DNA of 64,000 nt from Serratia fonticola (GCF_006715025.1 NZ_VFMK01000001.1:3472001-3536000); one strand, 5' to 3'; shown: positions 27,040 through 35,815, counted from the first letter of the stretch. Made by a program: numbers and translations. The notes: a model not told the origin generated them from the letters alone.

Positions 27040-27693
27040 TCAACTCGCCTCACGCTTGAGCAGGTTATAAACAGAAACACGGGAAATCCCTAGTGCTTCA
27101 GCGGCCATGGTCGCGGCACCGCGCAACTGCAGATACCCCTGTTGCTTCAACTGCTGGATCACCTGAAACCGCTGTTCGGAACTGAGTGCTCGTGGCTGGG
27201 TTGATTGAGAGGCGGCAAACTGGTTAATGAACGCAGCAATATCGGCCAGTGAACGCACGCCTTCTTCTGTCGGTTGTGGTTCGGTCTGCACCACCGCGGT
27301 CAACTGCTGCAAGATGGCATTAACGCTGTTGAAGAGAGAAACGTCCAGATTAAGGCAGATAGCCGCAACAAAATGCCCTTGGCTGTTACGCAGACCAATG
27401 GAGGTACTTTTGGCTGGCCGGCCATCGGGAAACGCGCTGGCGTAGTTCTGCACCACATCAGGGAAGTCTGGCGAGGCAATGCGCTCCAACCCCATTTCAC
27501 TGGCCGCATCACCGATGCTGCGGTGAGACAGGTTATTGGCTATTGCCACAATTGCCTTCTCCGGCTGTGTCAGATCGTGCAATACCACTTCACAGCTGGG
27601 AGCAAACATCGCCCCTAATGCCTGCACGATCTTTTCCGCTTCGCGCAGCAATAACGCGTTCTCTTGCTTGATCTCGCCCATTAACTTAACCAT
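27040..27693 (-). CDS. YheO/DauR-like PAS-HTH transcriptional regulator
   Basis: A 217-residue regulator with a YheO-like PAS domain (about residues 15-130, with the opening CEVVLHDLTQPEKAIVAIAN) and a C-terminal helix-turn-helix (about 165-215, ending AAEALGISRVSVYNLLKR). This is the architecture of DauR, the D-arginine utilisation repressor of Pseudomonas, and of E. coli YheO. It is divergent from the neighbouring amino-acid dehydratase across 73 bases and probably controls it in response to a hydroxyamino acid or D-amino acid. The start is either ATG 27693 or ATG 27681; neither has a strong ribosome site. Confidence 0.8.
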   Translation of the reverse strand: MVKLMGEIKQENALLLREAEKIVQALGAMFAPSCEVVLHDLTQPEKAIVAIANNLSHRSIGDAASEMGLERIASPDFPDVVQNYASAFPDGRPAKSTSIGLRNSQGHFVAAICLNLDVSLFNSVNAILQQLTAVVQTEPQPTEEGVRSLADIAAFINQFAASQSTQPRALSSEQRFQVIQQLKQQGYLQLRGAATMAAEALGISRVSVYNLLKREAS

Positions 27694-27721
27694 TTGACAA
27701 TAACTTTACAAAGAGTAAATT
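27694..27721 (+). promoter_or_regulatory. Promoter with an internal inverted repeat for the dehydratase gene
   Basis: TTGACA (27694-27699), a 16-base spacer and TAAATT (27716-27721) form a good sigma-70 promoter for the plus-strand gene, with a start near 27728. TTTAC-AAAGA-GTAAA (27705-27719) lies inside the spacer and -10 element, a place where a repressor would block polymerase. The divergent regulator is the obvious candidate. Confidence 0.55.
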
Positions 27722-27766
27722 AAAAATCCGAACGAATCAATCCTGTTAACTGCATGCGAGGTAGTC

Positions 27767-28747
27767 ATGACCCCTACACCCCACTGCATCACCGCCGCTG
27801 ACATTGCCAAAGCCGCCGATATCCTGCAAGGCCACGCAATCCATACCCCGGTAATGACATCCCGCCAGGCTAACGGCATTGCCGGAGCACAGCTCTTTTT
27901 CAAATGTGAAAACTTCCAGCGCATCGGCGCTTTTAAGTTCCGTGGTGCCTACAACGCCATCAGTCAACTGACCCCATCCCAACGCCAGGCTGGAGTGATT
28001 GCTTTCTCATCCGGCAACCATGCACAGGCAATGGCGCTGGCGGCGCGCGAACTCGGGGTCAATGTTACCATCGTGATGCCCCATGACGCCCCTGCGGCCA
28101 AACTGGCCGCTACCCGCGGTTACGGCGCCAACGTTGTGATTTATCAACGCCACAGCGAAGACCGCGAGGCCATTACGCAACGCCTGGCCGCCGAACAGGG
28201 TTTAACCCTGATCCCGCCTTATGACTATCCGCAAGTGATCGCCGGCCAGGGTACCGCGGCAAAAGAGTTAATTGAGGAGGTCGGTCCGCTGGATATTCTG
28301 CTGGTCTGCACCGGCGGCGGTGGCCTGCTGTCCGGTTGCGCCGTTGCGGCGCATCACTGGTCACCCGGTTGCCGGGTTTTCGGTGTTGAACCCCAGGCAG
28401 GTAATGATGTGCAACAGGCGTTTCGCAGCGGAGAGAAAGTCCGAATCCCGGTGCCGCAAACCATTGCCGACGGGGCTCAAACTCAGCAGGTCGGCCACCT
28501 CACCTTCCCAATCATTCAGGACTATGTGGAAGATATCCTGACGGTCAGCGATAAACAGCTCTGCCAGCAGATGCGCTTTTTTATGGAACGGATGAAAATG
28601 GTCGTCGAGCCCACCGGTTGTCTGGCCGCTGCGGCGGCGATGAACCGGATGATCGATCTGCAAGACAAAAAAGTGGGGGTGATCGTCAGTGGCGGTAATG
28701 TGGATGTCGATAAAATCGGCCAATACCTTGCCATGGCTCAGGATTGA
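27767..28747 (+). CDS. PLP-dependent serine/threonine dehydratase (likely threo-3-hydroxyaspartate ammonia-lyase)
   Basis: A 326-residue fold-type II PLP enzyme. Lys57 in GAFKFRGAYNA holds the cofactor; SSGNHAQA binds the substrate carboxylate, and CTGGGGLLSG holds the PLP phosphate. It has the compact length and the sequence pattern of the serine racemase and threo-3-hydroxyaspartate ammonia-lyase group, with no ACT regulatory domain. It therefore differs from IlvA. The reaction would give ammonia plus oxaloacetate (from hydroxyaspartate) or pyruvate. The ribosome site GAGGT precedes the ATG. Substrate choice is not decided by sequence alone. Confidence 0.82.
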   Translation: MTPTPHCITAADIAKAADILQGHAIHTPVMTSRQANGIAGAQLFFKCENFQRIGAFKFRGAYNAISQLTPSQRQAGVIAFSSGNHAQAMALAARELGVNVTIVMPHDAPAAKLAATRGYGANVVIYQRHSEDREAITQRLAAEQGLTLIPPYDYPQVIAGQGTAAKELIEEVGPLDILLVCTGGGGLLSGCAVAAHHWSPGCRVFGVEPQAGNDVQQAFRSGEKVRIPVPQTIADGAQTQQVGHLTFPIIQDYVEDILTVSDKQLCQQMRFFMERMKMVVEPTGCLAAAAAMNRMIDLQDKKVGVIVSGGNVDVDKIGQYLAMAQD

Positions 28748-28776
28748 TTAAATAACCCTCAACAGGAAGCCTGTAC

Positions 28777-28835
28777 GCGCTTTTACCGGTGTCAGTTTTT
28801 CAGCCACTGGGCTAGTATAACCCAGGTAAAAGCGC
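28777..28835. repeat. Inverted repeat 1 between the dehydratase gene and mfd
   Basis: GCGCTTTTACC (28777-28787) and GGTAAAAGCGC (28825-28835) are perfect 11-bp arms. An inner stem CTGGG/CCCAG lies within the 37-base interval. No T-run follows on the plus strand. It could end the dehydratase message or bind a protein. Confidence 0.6.
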
Positions 28836-28862
28836 ATAATTATTTGCGACAGGCCAACAGGA

Positions 28863-28907
28863 TTTTGTGGTATTCGCGCGTCTTGCGCCACGGTGAACAC
28901 CACAAAA
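28863..28907. repeat. Inverted repeat 2 just upstream of mfd
   Basis: TTTTGTGGTATTC (28863-28875) and GAACACCACAAAA (28895-28907) pair at 12 of 13 positions. The loop contains a GCGC/GCGC mini-stem. It ends 34 bases before the mfd start, so it is probably in the mfd leader or promoter. Confidence 0.6.
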
Positions 28908-28941
28908 ACTGTTATTCAACTCATTGATTAAAGATAACTGA

Positions 28942-31900
28942 ATGAGCATTTCTGATAATAACCGCCGTTCCGCTTCACCCTCTTCTCGTTACTCTCTCCC
29001 TGAACGCGCAGGTGATTTGCGTCAACTGGGGCAACTGACCGGTTCTGCCTGTGCGGTTGAATGTGCCGAGATTGTCGAACGCCATCAGGGCCCGGTGATG
29101 CTCATCGCCCCGGATATGCAAAATGCGCTACGGCTGCGCGACGAAATCCAACAGTTTACCGACCAGATGGTCACTGCCCTTTCCGATTGGGAAACGCTAC
29201 CGTACGACAGTTTCTCCCCCCATCAGGAAATCATCTCGGCACGCCTTTCCAGCCTGTATCATCTGCCGACCATGGCCCGCGGTGTTATCATTCTGCCCGT
29301 CAACACGTTAATGCAGCGTGTCTGTCCGCATGAGTTCCTGCATGGGCATGCCCTGGTGATGAAAAAGGGCCAGCGGCTGTCACGGGATCTGTTGCGGACA
29401 CAGCTGGAACAGGCCGGTTATCGCAGCGTCGATCAGGTTATGGAACACGGCGAGTTCGCTACCCGTGGTGCGTTGCTGGATCTGTATCCGATGGGCAACG
29501 AAGAGCCCTATCGCATCGATTTCTTTGATGACGAAATAGACAGCCTGCGCACCTTTGATGTCGATAGCCAACGCACCTTGAGCGAAGTGGATGCCATCAA
29601 TCTGCTGCCCGCACACGAGTTCCCTACCGATAAAAACGCCATTGAGTTGTTCCGCAGCCAATGGCGTGAACAGTTTGAAGTGCGCCGCGACGCCGAACAT
29701 ATTTATCAGCAAGTGAGTAAAGGCACCTGGCCTGCCGGTATCGAATACTGGCAACCGCTGTTCTTCAGCCAGCCACTGCCCTCTTTGTTCAGCTATCTGC
29801 CCGCAAATACGCTGATTGTAAATACGGGCAATCTGGAAAGCGCTGCCGAGCGTTTCTGGCAAGATGTTAATCAGCGCTATGAAAATCGGCGGATTGATCC
29901 GATGCGGCCACTGGTTGCTCCAGATTCGTTGTGGCTGCGTGTTGATGCGCTGTTTGGCGAGTTGAAAGCCTGGCCACGCGTGGCGCTAAAGACGGAAGAA
30001 CTGCCTGCCAAAGCGGGTAACACCAATCTGGGCTATCAAACGTTGCCCGATCTGGCCGTCCAGGCGCAGCAGAAAGCGCCTCTGGATAGCCTGCGCCGCT
30101 TTATTGAAGGCTTTAGCGGTAGCGTGGTTTTCTCGGTGGAAAGCGAGGGCCGCCGTGAAACCTTGCAAGACCTGCTTGGCCGCATCAAGCTGAGCACCAG
30201 CCTGATTACTCGCCTTGATGAAGTCGAAGCACCGGGCCGCTACATGATGGTTGGTGCCTCTGAACGCGGCTTTCTGGATACACTGCGTGATCGCGCGCTG
30301 ATCTGTGAAAGCGACCTGCTGGGGGAACGCGTCAGCCGTCGCCGACAGGATAACCGCCGTACCATTAATACCGATACCCTGATCCGCAACCTGGCGGAGC
30401 TGCATCCAGGGCAGCCGGTGGTTCACCTGGAACACGGCGTGGGGCGCTATGTTGGTCTGACTACGCTCGAAGCTGGTGGCATCAAGGCAGAATATCTGAT
30501 CCTTGCCTACGCCGGTGAAGACAAGCTGTACGTGCCGGTTTCTTCGCTGCACCTGATCAGCCGCTATGCGGGCGGAGCCGACGAAAACGCGCCGCTGCAT
30601 AAACTCGGTGGCGATGCCTGGTCACGTGCGCGACAGAAAGCCGCCGAGCGCGTGCGTGACGTCGCCGCCGAGTTGCTCGATATTTATGCCCAGCGCGCGG
30701 CAAAATCCGGTTTTGCGTTCAAACATAACCGTGAACAATATCAGTTGTTCTGTCAGACCTTCCCGTTTGAAACCACGCCGGATCAGGAACAGGCCATCAA
30801 CGCGGTGCTGAGTGATATGTGTCAGCCACTGGCAATGGACCGTCTGGTTTGTGGTGATGTCGGCTTCGGCAAGACCGAAGTCGCAATGCGCGCCGCGTTT
30901 CTGGCCGTAGAAAACGGCAAGCAGGTAGCCGTATTGGTGCCCACCACCCTGCTGGCGCAGCAGCACTTCGATAACTTCCGCGATCGTTTTGCCACCTGGC
31001 CGATCCGGATTGAAATGATGTCACGTTTCCGCAGTGCCAAAGAACAACAGAAAGTACTGGAAGAAGCGGCAGAGGGAAAAGTGGATATCATCATCGGTAC
31101 CCACAAGCTGTTGCAAAGCGATCTACGCTGGAAAGATCTGGGGCTGCTGATTGTCGATGAAGAGCATCGTTTTGGCGTGCGCCATAAAGAACGCATTAAG
31201 GCCATGCGTGCCGACGTCGATATCCTGACGCTGACGGCGACACCGATCCCACGGACTCTGAATATGGCGATGAGCGGCATGCGTGATCTGTCGATCATTG
31301 CCACGCCACCAGCACGCCGCCTGGCGGTGAAAACCTTCGTACGCGAATATGACAGCCTGGTGGTACGCGAAGCCATTCTGCGTGAAGTGCTGCGTGGCGG
31401 CCAGGTGTATTACCTGTATAACGACGTAGAGAATATCGATAAAGCGGCACAGCGCTTGGCAGAACTGGTACCGGAAGCGCGCATCGCCATCGGTCATGGT
31501 CAGATGCGTGAACGTGACCTGGAACGGGTGATGAACGATTTCCATCACCAGCGTTTCAACGTGCTGGTCTGCACCACCATTATCGAAACCGGGATCGATA
31601 TTCCAAGCGCCAACACCATCATCATCGAACGGGCCGATCGCTTCGGGTTAGCCCAATTACATCAGTTACGAGGCCGTGTCGGTCGCTCTCACCACCAGGC
31701 CTATGCCTATCTGTTAACGCCGAACCCGAAAGTCATGAGCACCGATGCGCACAAGCGATTGGAAGCCATTGCCACACTGGAAGATTTGGGGGCCGGGTTC
31801 GCACTGGCTACACACGATCTGGAAATTCGTGGCGCTGGCGAACTGCTGGGTGAAGACCAGAGTGGCCAGATGACCACCGTAGGCTTCTCGCTGTATATGG

Positions 31901-32421
31901 AACTGCTGGAAAGTGCGGTAGAGGCGTTGAAACATGGCCGCGAGCCTTCGTTGGAGGATCTGACCAGCAATCAGACAGAAGTTGAGCTGCGCATGCCGGC
32001 CTTATTACCCGACGACTTTATTCCGGATGTGAATACCCGCCTGTCCTTCTACAAACGTATTGCCAGCGCGAAAGGCTCCGGGGAACTGGAGGAGTTGAAA
32101 GTCGAGTTGATCGATCGCTTTGGCCTGCTGCCAGATGCGGCCCGTAACCTGCTGCAGAGCGCTGCGATGCGGCAACAGGCGCAGAAGCTGGGGATAAAAC
32201 GTATTGAAGGTAATGAACGCGGTGGGTTTATTGAATTCGGCGAGAAAAACCGGGTCGATCCAGGTTATCTGATTGGCTTGCTGCAGAGCAAACCGCAGGT
32301 CTATCGCCTGGATGGCCCCACCAAGTTGAAATTCATGCTGGACCTTACCGATCGCCCTGCGCGTCTGAAATTTATCGAAGAGTTGCTGGCAGCTTTTAGA
32401 GAGCATACCCTGGCTGCCTGA
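28942..32421 (+). CDS. mfd: Transcription-repair coupling factor Mfd
   Basis: A 1,159-residue translocase that removes RNA polymerase stalled at DNA damage and recruits UvrA. The N-terminal third is UvrB-like (domains 1-3). The polymerase-interaction domain lies near residues 480-550 (VHLEHGVGRYVGL). The RecG-like motor has Walker A GDVGFGKTEVAMRA (about 636) and DEEHRFGVRHKE (Asp739). Motif VI is in QLRGRVGRSHHQAYAYLL. The C-terminal regulatory domain follows from about 1000. Length agrees with E. coli (1,148). No ribosome site is strong; TAAAGATAACTGA precedes the ATG. Confidence 0.97.
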   Translation: MSISDNNRRSASPSSRYSLPERAGDLRQLGQLTGSACAVECAEIVERHQGPVMLIAPDMQNALRLRDEIQQFTDQMVTALSDWETLPYDSFSPHQEIISARLSSLYHLPTMARGVIILPVNTLMQRVCPHEFLHGHALVMKKGQRLSRDLLRTQLEQAGYRSVDQVMEHGEFATRGALLDLYPMGNEEPYRIDFFDDEIDSLRTFDVDSQRTLSEVDAINLLPAHEFPTDKNAIELFRSQWREQFEVRRDAEHIYQQVSKGTWPAGIEYWQPLFFSQPLPSLFSYLPANTLIVNTGNLESAAERFWQDVNQRYENRRIDPMRPLVAPDSLWLRVDALFGELKAWPRVALKTEELPAKAGNTNLGYQTLPDLAVQAQQKAPLDSLRRFIEGFSGSVVFSVESEGRRETLQDLLGRIKLSTSLITRLDEVEAPGRYMMVGASERGFLDTLRDRALICESDLLGERVSRRRQDNRRTINTDTLIRNLAELHPGQPVVHLEHGVGRYVGLTTLEAGGIKAEYLILAYAGEDKLYVPVSSLHLISRYAGGADENAPLHKLGGDAWSRARQKAAERVRDVAAELLDIYAQRAAKSGFAFKHNREQYQLFCQTFPFETTPDQEQAINAVLSDMCQPLAMDRLVCGDVGFGKTEVAMRAAFLAVENGKQVAVLVPTTLLAQQHFDNFRDRFATWPIRIEMMSRFRSAKEQQKVLEEAAEGKVDIIIGTHKLLQSDLRWKDLGLLIVDEEHRFGVRHKERIKAMRADVDILTLTATPIPRTLNMAMSGMRDLSIIATPPARRLAVKTFVREYDSLVVREAILREVLRGGQVYYLYNDVENIDKAAQRLAELVPEARIAIGHGQMRERDLERVMNDFHHQRFNVLVCTTIIETGIDIPSANTIIIERADRFGLAQLHQLRGRVGRSHHQAYAYLLTPNPKVMSTDAHKRLEAIATLEDLGAGFALATHDLEIRGAGELLGEDQSGQMTTVGFSLYMELLESAVEALKHGREPSLEDLTSNQTEVELRMPALLPDDFIPDVNTRLSFYKRIASAKGSGELEELKVELIDRFGLLPDAARNLLQSAAMRQQAQKLGIKRIEGNERGGFIEFGEKNRVDPGYLIGLLQSKPQVYRLDGPTKLKFMLDLTDRPARLKFIEELLAAFREHTLAA

Positions 32422-32432
32422 TGGTCTCCAGG

Positions 32433-32516
32433 CCCCTCGACTCTACGGAGAGGGGACCGACGCGGCTACGGTTCTGCTTCTACACTTCACCCTTGCCCTC
32501 TCTAAGAGGGCAAGGG
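32433..32516. repeat. Two hairpins after mfd
   Basis: CCCCTC/GAGGGG (32433-32455) and the 11-bp stem CCCTTGCCCTC/GAGGGCAAGGG (32490-32516) lie in the 238-base gap between converging mfd and ycfJ. The second is flanked by AAAAA and resembles the CCCTCTCCC element at 21927. They may stop transcription from either side. Confidence 0.45.
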
Positions 32517-32659
32517 AAAAACACGCATCACGGTTGATGGCAAAATCGTTTTTTAACCGAGATATCTGGGCCTGGCGCACCAAGAGGCGCTCAAGTGGCT
32601 TACGCCCCGACGCCCCTATCGCTACGCCTTCCTAATATCTGCCGTTGTCAGCAGTCTCA

Positions 32660-33196
32660 TCAGGCTTTGTTCAGAACCAACTGGCCACTTTTGTCCAGCG
32701 GGATCTGGGTACCAGGATCGTGATCCATGCGGATTTTACCCTGCTGATTGCCAATCTTGTAGGTCACGTCATAACCCAGCATTTTCTGCGATTTGTCGTA
32801 TACCGTCCTGCAACGCTGCTGAGTACTGGTGGTGGTGTCGTTATTCTGCATGGCCCCCTGAACCTGGTTACCAGCATAGCCCCCACCCAGTGCCCCCACC
32901 ACGGTCGCGACATCACGCCCCCGACCACCGCCAAACTGGTGGCCAATCACGCCACCGGCTACGGCACCCAATACGGAACCGGCAATACGATTTTCATCCT
33001 GCACCGGAGCACGATGCGTTACGGTGACGTTTCGGCACTCCTGACGCGGGGTCTTGATAGTTTCTTTGATCGGTGTTGCGGCGAGAACCTGCGCATATTG
33101 TGGACCGGAAGTGAATACGTCCAGACTAGCAACCGCAGCAATCCCCAGAGCGGCTGCAATACCAATCCCAACACCGGCTAACATTGACTTGTTCAC
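32660..33196 (-). CDS. ycfJ: YcfJ, glycine-zipper envelope protein
   Basis: A 178-residue exported protein that closely follows E. coli YcfJ (MNKSMLAGVGIGIAAALGIA). An N-terminal hydrophobic segment (about 5-25) is followed by a glycine zipper GSVLGAVAGGVIGHQFGG (about 73-90), a 17-kDa-antigen type fold and two Cys (RQECRNV, QQRCRTV) that could form a disulphide. Its precise role is unknown; it is thought to belong to the outer envelope. Confidence 0.9.
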   Translation of the reverse strand: MNKSMLAGVGIGIAAALGIAAVASLDVFTSGPQYAQVLAATPIKETIKTPRQECRNVTVTHRAPVQDENRIAGSVLGAVAGGVIGHQFGGGRGRDVATVVGALGGGYAGNQVQGAMQNNDTTTSTQQRCRTVYDKSQKMLGYDVTYKIGNQQGKIRMDHDPGTQIPLDKSGQLVLNKA

Positions 33197-33561
33197 AGGA
33201 AATCCTCCTGAATGTGTTACCGCGCATTATGCACCGGGAAATCGTTCCACCTTGCACCACGCCTATGTTTGCGTATCAGCGGCATGTGGTTCCCGGTTTA
33301 CGGCGTGCGCGACGCGCCGTCTGTAAACAGATTAAAGTCTGCATAATGACGAACAACCTCACAATAAGACTAATGACCCAAAGCGCGGCTAATCCCCCCG
33401 AATCGCCTTATTTGGGAATATTCTTAACCAACATCATCCCTGAATGATGACTTCCATGCTGTATAGCCATAAAAAAACCCACGCGGCGAACCAACGTGGG
33501 TTATTTATCACCAATTGTCTCTTAGCCTGATCAGCGAATAGACGATGCCCGGGCGGGTATA
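33197..33561. other. Intergenic region upstream of ycfJ and downstream of ndh
   Basis: These 365 bases hold no gene that I can support. Besides the ycfJ ribosome site (AGGAGGATT) and the ndh terminator at 33471-33502, I see only AT-rich sequence that may include the ycfJ promoter. Confidence 0.5.
33471..33502 (-). terminator. Rho-independent terminator of ndh
   Basis: On the minus strand AACCCACG, an 11-base loop and CGTGGGTT are followed by TTTTT. It lies about 60 bases after the ndh stop. Confidence 0.75.
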
Positions 33562-34866
33562 TCAGTGCATTTTCAGACGTGGGCGGATTACCCTGTTGAT
33601 CCCGCCCACCAGCATCATCAGGCCAGTTTTGGTATAGCCATGTAATGCCACCTGGTGCATACGGTACAGAGAAATGTACACCACGCGCGCAATGCGCCCT
33701 TCCACCATCATTGAACCACGCATCAGGTTGCCCATCAGGCTGCCCACGGTGCTGAAACGGGAGAGTGACACCAAGGAGCCGTGGTCTTTGTAGACATAAG
33801 GCTTCATCGGCTGATTATTCATCTGTGCCAGAATATTGGTAAAGCAACGGGAAGCCATCTGGTGCGCCGATTGCGCACGCGGAGGAACGAAACCGCCGCC
33901 TTCCCGTGGGCAGGAAGCGCAGTCGCCAATCGCGAAAATATTGGCATCACGCGTGGTTTGCAGCGTTGGCTCTACCACCAGCTGATTGATACGGTTAGTT
34001 TCCAGCCCGGCGATATCTTTCATAAAGTCAGGCGCCTTGATACCTGCTGCCCAAACCATCAGATCGGCATTGATAAACTCGCCGCCTTTGGTATTCAGGC
34101 CATTGGCATCGGCGCTGGTCACCATGGTGTTGGTCAGTACGCGAACTCCCAGCTTGTTCAGCTCCTGGTGCGCTGCTGCAGAGATACGCGGAGGTAAGGC
34201 TGGCAGGATACGCTCACCGGCTTCAACCAAGGTCACTTTCAACGCGCTGTTGTCCAGCCCTTCAAAACCATAGCTGTGCAGTTGCTTCACCGCATTATGC
34301 AGCTCTGCAGACAGCTCAACCCCGGTTGCTCCACCCCCGACAATAGCGATATTGACGCTTTCCTTCTCTCCTGGCTTGGCCGAGAACTTAAGGAACAGGT
34401 TTAGCATTTCATTATGGAAACGGTGTGCCTGCTTCGGGTTATCCAGGAAAATGCAGTTATCTCTGACCCCTGGCGTACCAAAATCGTTGGAGGTGCTCCC
34501 CAAAGCCATCACCAGAATGTCATAACTCAGTTCACGCTCAGGAACCAGCTCAATCCCCTGCTCATCGCAGATCTGCGTCAGCTGCAGCGTTTTCTTTTCG
34601 CGATCGATGTTAACCAGCGAACCCAACTGGAAGTTGAAGTGATGGTTACGCGCGTGGGCCAGATAACTCAACGCGTCTACACCATCATCTAATGAACCGG
34701 TTGCGACTTCATGCAGCAACGGCTTCCACAGATGGCTGTGGTTACGATCCACCAGCGTGATATCAGCCTTGTTCTTCCGACCCAGTTTATGACCCAGACT
34801 GGTTGCCAGCTCCAAACCACCGGCTCCACCACCTACAATAACTATTTTCTTCTTTGGTGTTGTCAA
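33562..34866 (-). CDS. ndh: NADH:quinone reductase, type II (Ndh)
   Basis: A 434-residue single-subunit, non-proton-pumping NADH dehydrogenase bound to the inner membrane. The FAD fold is KKIVIVGGGAGGLELATSLG, the NADH fold is IAIVGGGATGVELSAEL (about residue 170), and GDCASCPREGGGFVPPRAQ is near the C-terminal FAD site. The start is placed at TTG 34866, giving MTTPKKK, which aligns with E. coli MTTPLKK and has AGGGGGT upstream; another TTG at 34890 overlaps that ribosome site. Use of TTG would keep translation moderate. An FNR site lies upstream. Confidence 0.94.
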   Translation of the reverse strand: MTTPKKKIVIVGGGAGGLELATSLGHKLGRKNKADITLVDRNHSHLWKPLLHEVATGSLDDGVDALSYLAHARNHHFNFQLGSLVNIDREKKTLQLTQICDEQGIELVPERELSYDILVMALGSTSNDFGTPGVRDNCIFLDNPKQAHRFHNEMLNLFLKFSAKPGEKESVNIAIVGGGATGVELSAELHNAVKQLHSYGFEGLDNSALKVTLVEAGERILPALPPRISAAAHQELNKLGVRVLTNTMVTSADANGLNTKGGEFINADLMVWAAGIKAPDFMKDIAGLETNRINQLVVEPTLQTTRDANIFAIGDCASCPREGGGFVPPRAQSAHQMASRCFTNILAQMNNQPMKPYVYKDHGSLVSLSRFSTVGSLMGNLMRGSMMVEGRIARVVYISLYRMHQVALHGYTKTGLMMLVGGINRVIRPRLKMH

Positions 34867-35001
34867 AATGACCCCCTGAATGTGAACCAATTGTTAGCCA
34901 AGGGTAAACAAATAATATCCTTAGAATACATAGGGTTCGCTTAAATTAAACCTGCTATCTGCGGCCAGAATAGCATGAGAGGTTATTTGGTCATACCAAA
35001 A

Positions 35002-35015
35002 TTGATGTACGTCAA
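35002..35015 (-). promoter_or_regulatory. FNR box of ndh
   Basis: TTGAT-GTAC-GTCAA matches TTGAT-N4-ATCAA at 9 of 10 positions. It is centred about 48 bases upstream of the predicted transcription start. In E. coli FNR represses ndh anaerobically from a site near -50, so this is very likely the same control. Confidence 0.75.
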
Positions 35016-35133
35016 AGTTTTTTGGTTAAAGGCTGGACTAAAGGATTTTTTGGGGATTGTTATTCAAATAGTTAGCGTTGGATCACAGTTCTGAATTTTT
35101 CTGCTCGCCAGCCCAAACGGGCACCCTAAAAAC

Positions 35134-35175
35134 AAAAAAACCGTGATTGTTGACCTTGCGGCCCCCCGATCACGG
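35134..35175 (-). terminator. Rho-independent terminator of ycfP
   Basis: On the minus strand CCGTGAT and ATCACGG form a 7-bp stem with a long GC-rich loop, followed by TTTTTTT. It begins about 24 bases after the ycfP stop. Confidence 0.7.
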
Positions 35176-35198
35176 CGCAATTATGCGTTAAAAAACTG

Positions 35199-35741
35199 TT
35201 ACACCAGCATCTTGAACGCCTTGATGCGCTGCAGGTGTGGCGAAATGTTTTTAAACTTGTGGGTCTGCTGTTCATCCCAGACGATTTCATAATACGGGTG
35301 CAACAAATTGGCGCTGCGTTGGTTATCCAGCACTTCATCATGACGAGAAAGCACCACCAGACAACGATGGCGGTTCTTCTCGCGGAAATCTTCCACACAC
35401 TTGGTAGCGATATCGCGATACTCTTCTGGCCGATCGATCTTGCCTTGCATATGCTCTTCAGGATAGAGGTTCGGGTTGAAGATCACCTGGCGGATCCCGC
35501 ACAAAAAGCCGATACGTTCGGCCCAAAAACCGCCCAACCCCACGCCACAGATTAACGGGCTGGCATCCCCTTCCTGCTGGACCGCCTTGTCCACCTCTTT
35601 TAATAAGTGCTGCATATCATGGCGCGGATGCAATGTGCTGTAACTGATAAAACGCACGTCCGGATCGATGAACTGCAACTGCAAAATCTTTTCATGATTG
35701 CCGGGACTGGTGGAATCGAAACCATGTAAATAAATAATCAT
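35199..35741 (-). CDS. ycfP: YcfP, alpha/beta-hydrolase-like UPF0227 protein
   Basis: A 180-residue cytoplasmic protein of the YqiA/YcfP family. It opens with MIIYLHGFDSTSPGNHEK, an alpha/beta-hydrolase oxyanion region. The nucleophile elbow reads GVGLGG (about residues 66-71), with Gly where the catalytic Ser would sit. The C-terminal IVWDEQQTHKFKN holds the His. The same substitution occurs in E. coli YcfP as I recall it, so this protein may not be a hydrolase. It follows nagZ in the same direction. Confidence 0.88.
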   Translation of the reverse strand: MIIYLHGFDSTSPGNHEKILQLQFIDPDVRFISYSTLHPRHDMQHLLKEVDKAVQQEGDASPLICGVGLGGFWAERIGFLCGIRQVIFNPNLYPEEHMQGKIDRPEEYRDIATKCVEDFREKNRHRCLVVLSRHDEVLDNQRSANLLHPYYEIVWDEQQTHKFKNISPHLQRIKAFKMLV

Positions 35742-35815
35742 GTGGATCCTCGCAACAAGCTGGGGGCCCGAATGCCACCCCCATCGTTAACGCCGCCTTA
35801 CGGCGCCCTGACCAT

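Larger units (their letters stand above)
34867..35198. other. ndh promoter region and end of ycfP
   Basis: These 332 bases carry the ndh leader, a likely -10 (TATTCT on the minus strand, 34967-34972), the FNR box and the ycfP terminator at 35134-35175. No gene is seen. Confidence 0.6.

Noticed and set aside
29986..30600. A 204-codon open frame antisense to mfd
   Set aside because: It lies entirely inside mfd, and nothing in its translation resembles a known protein.
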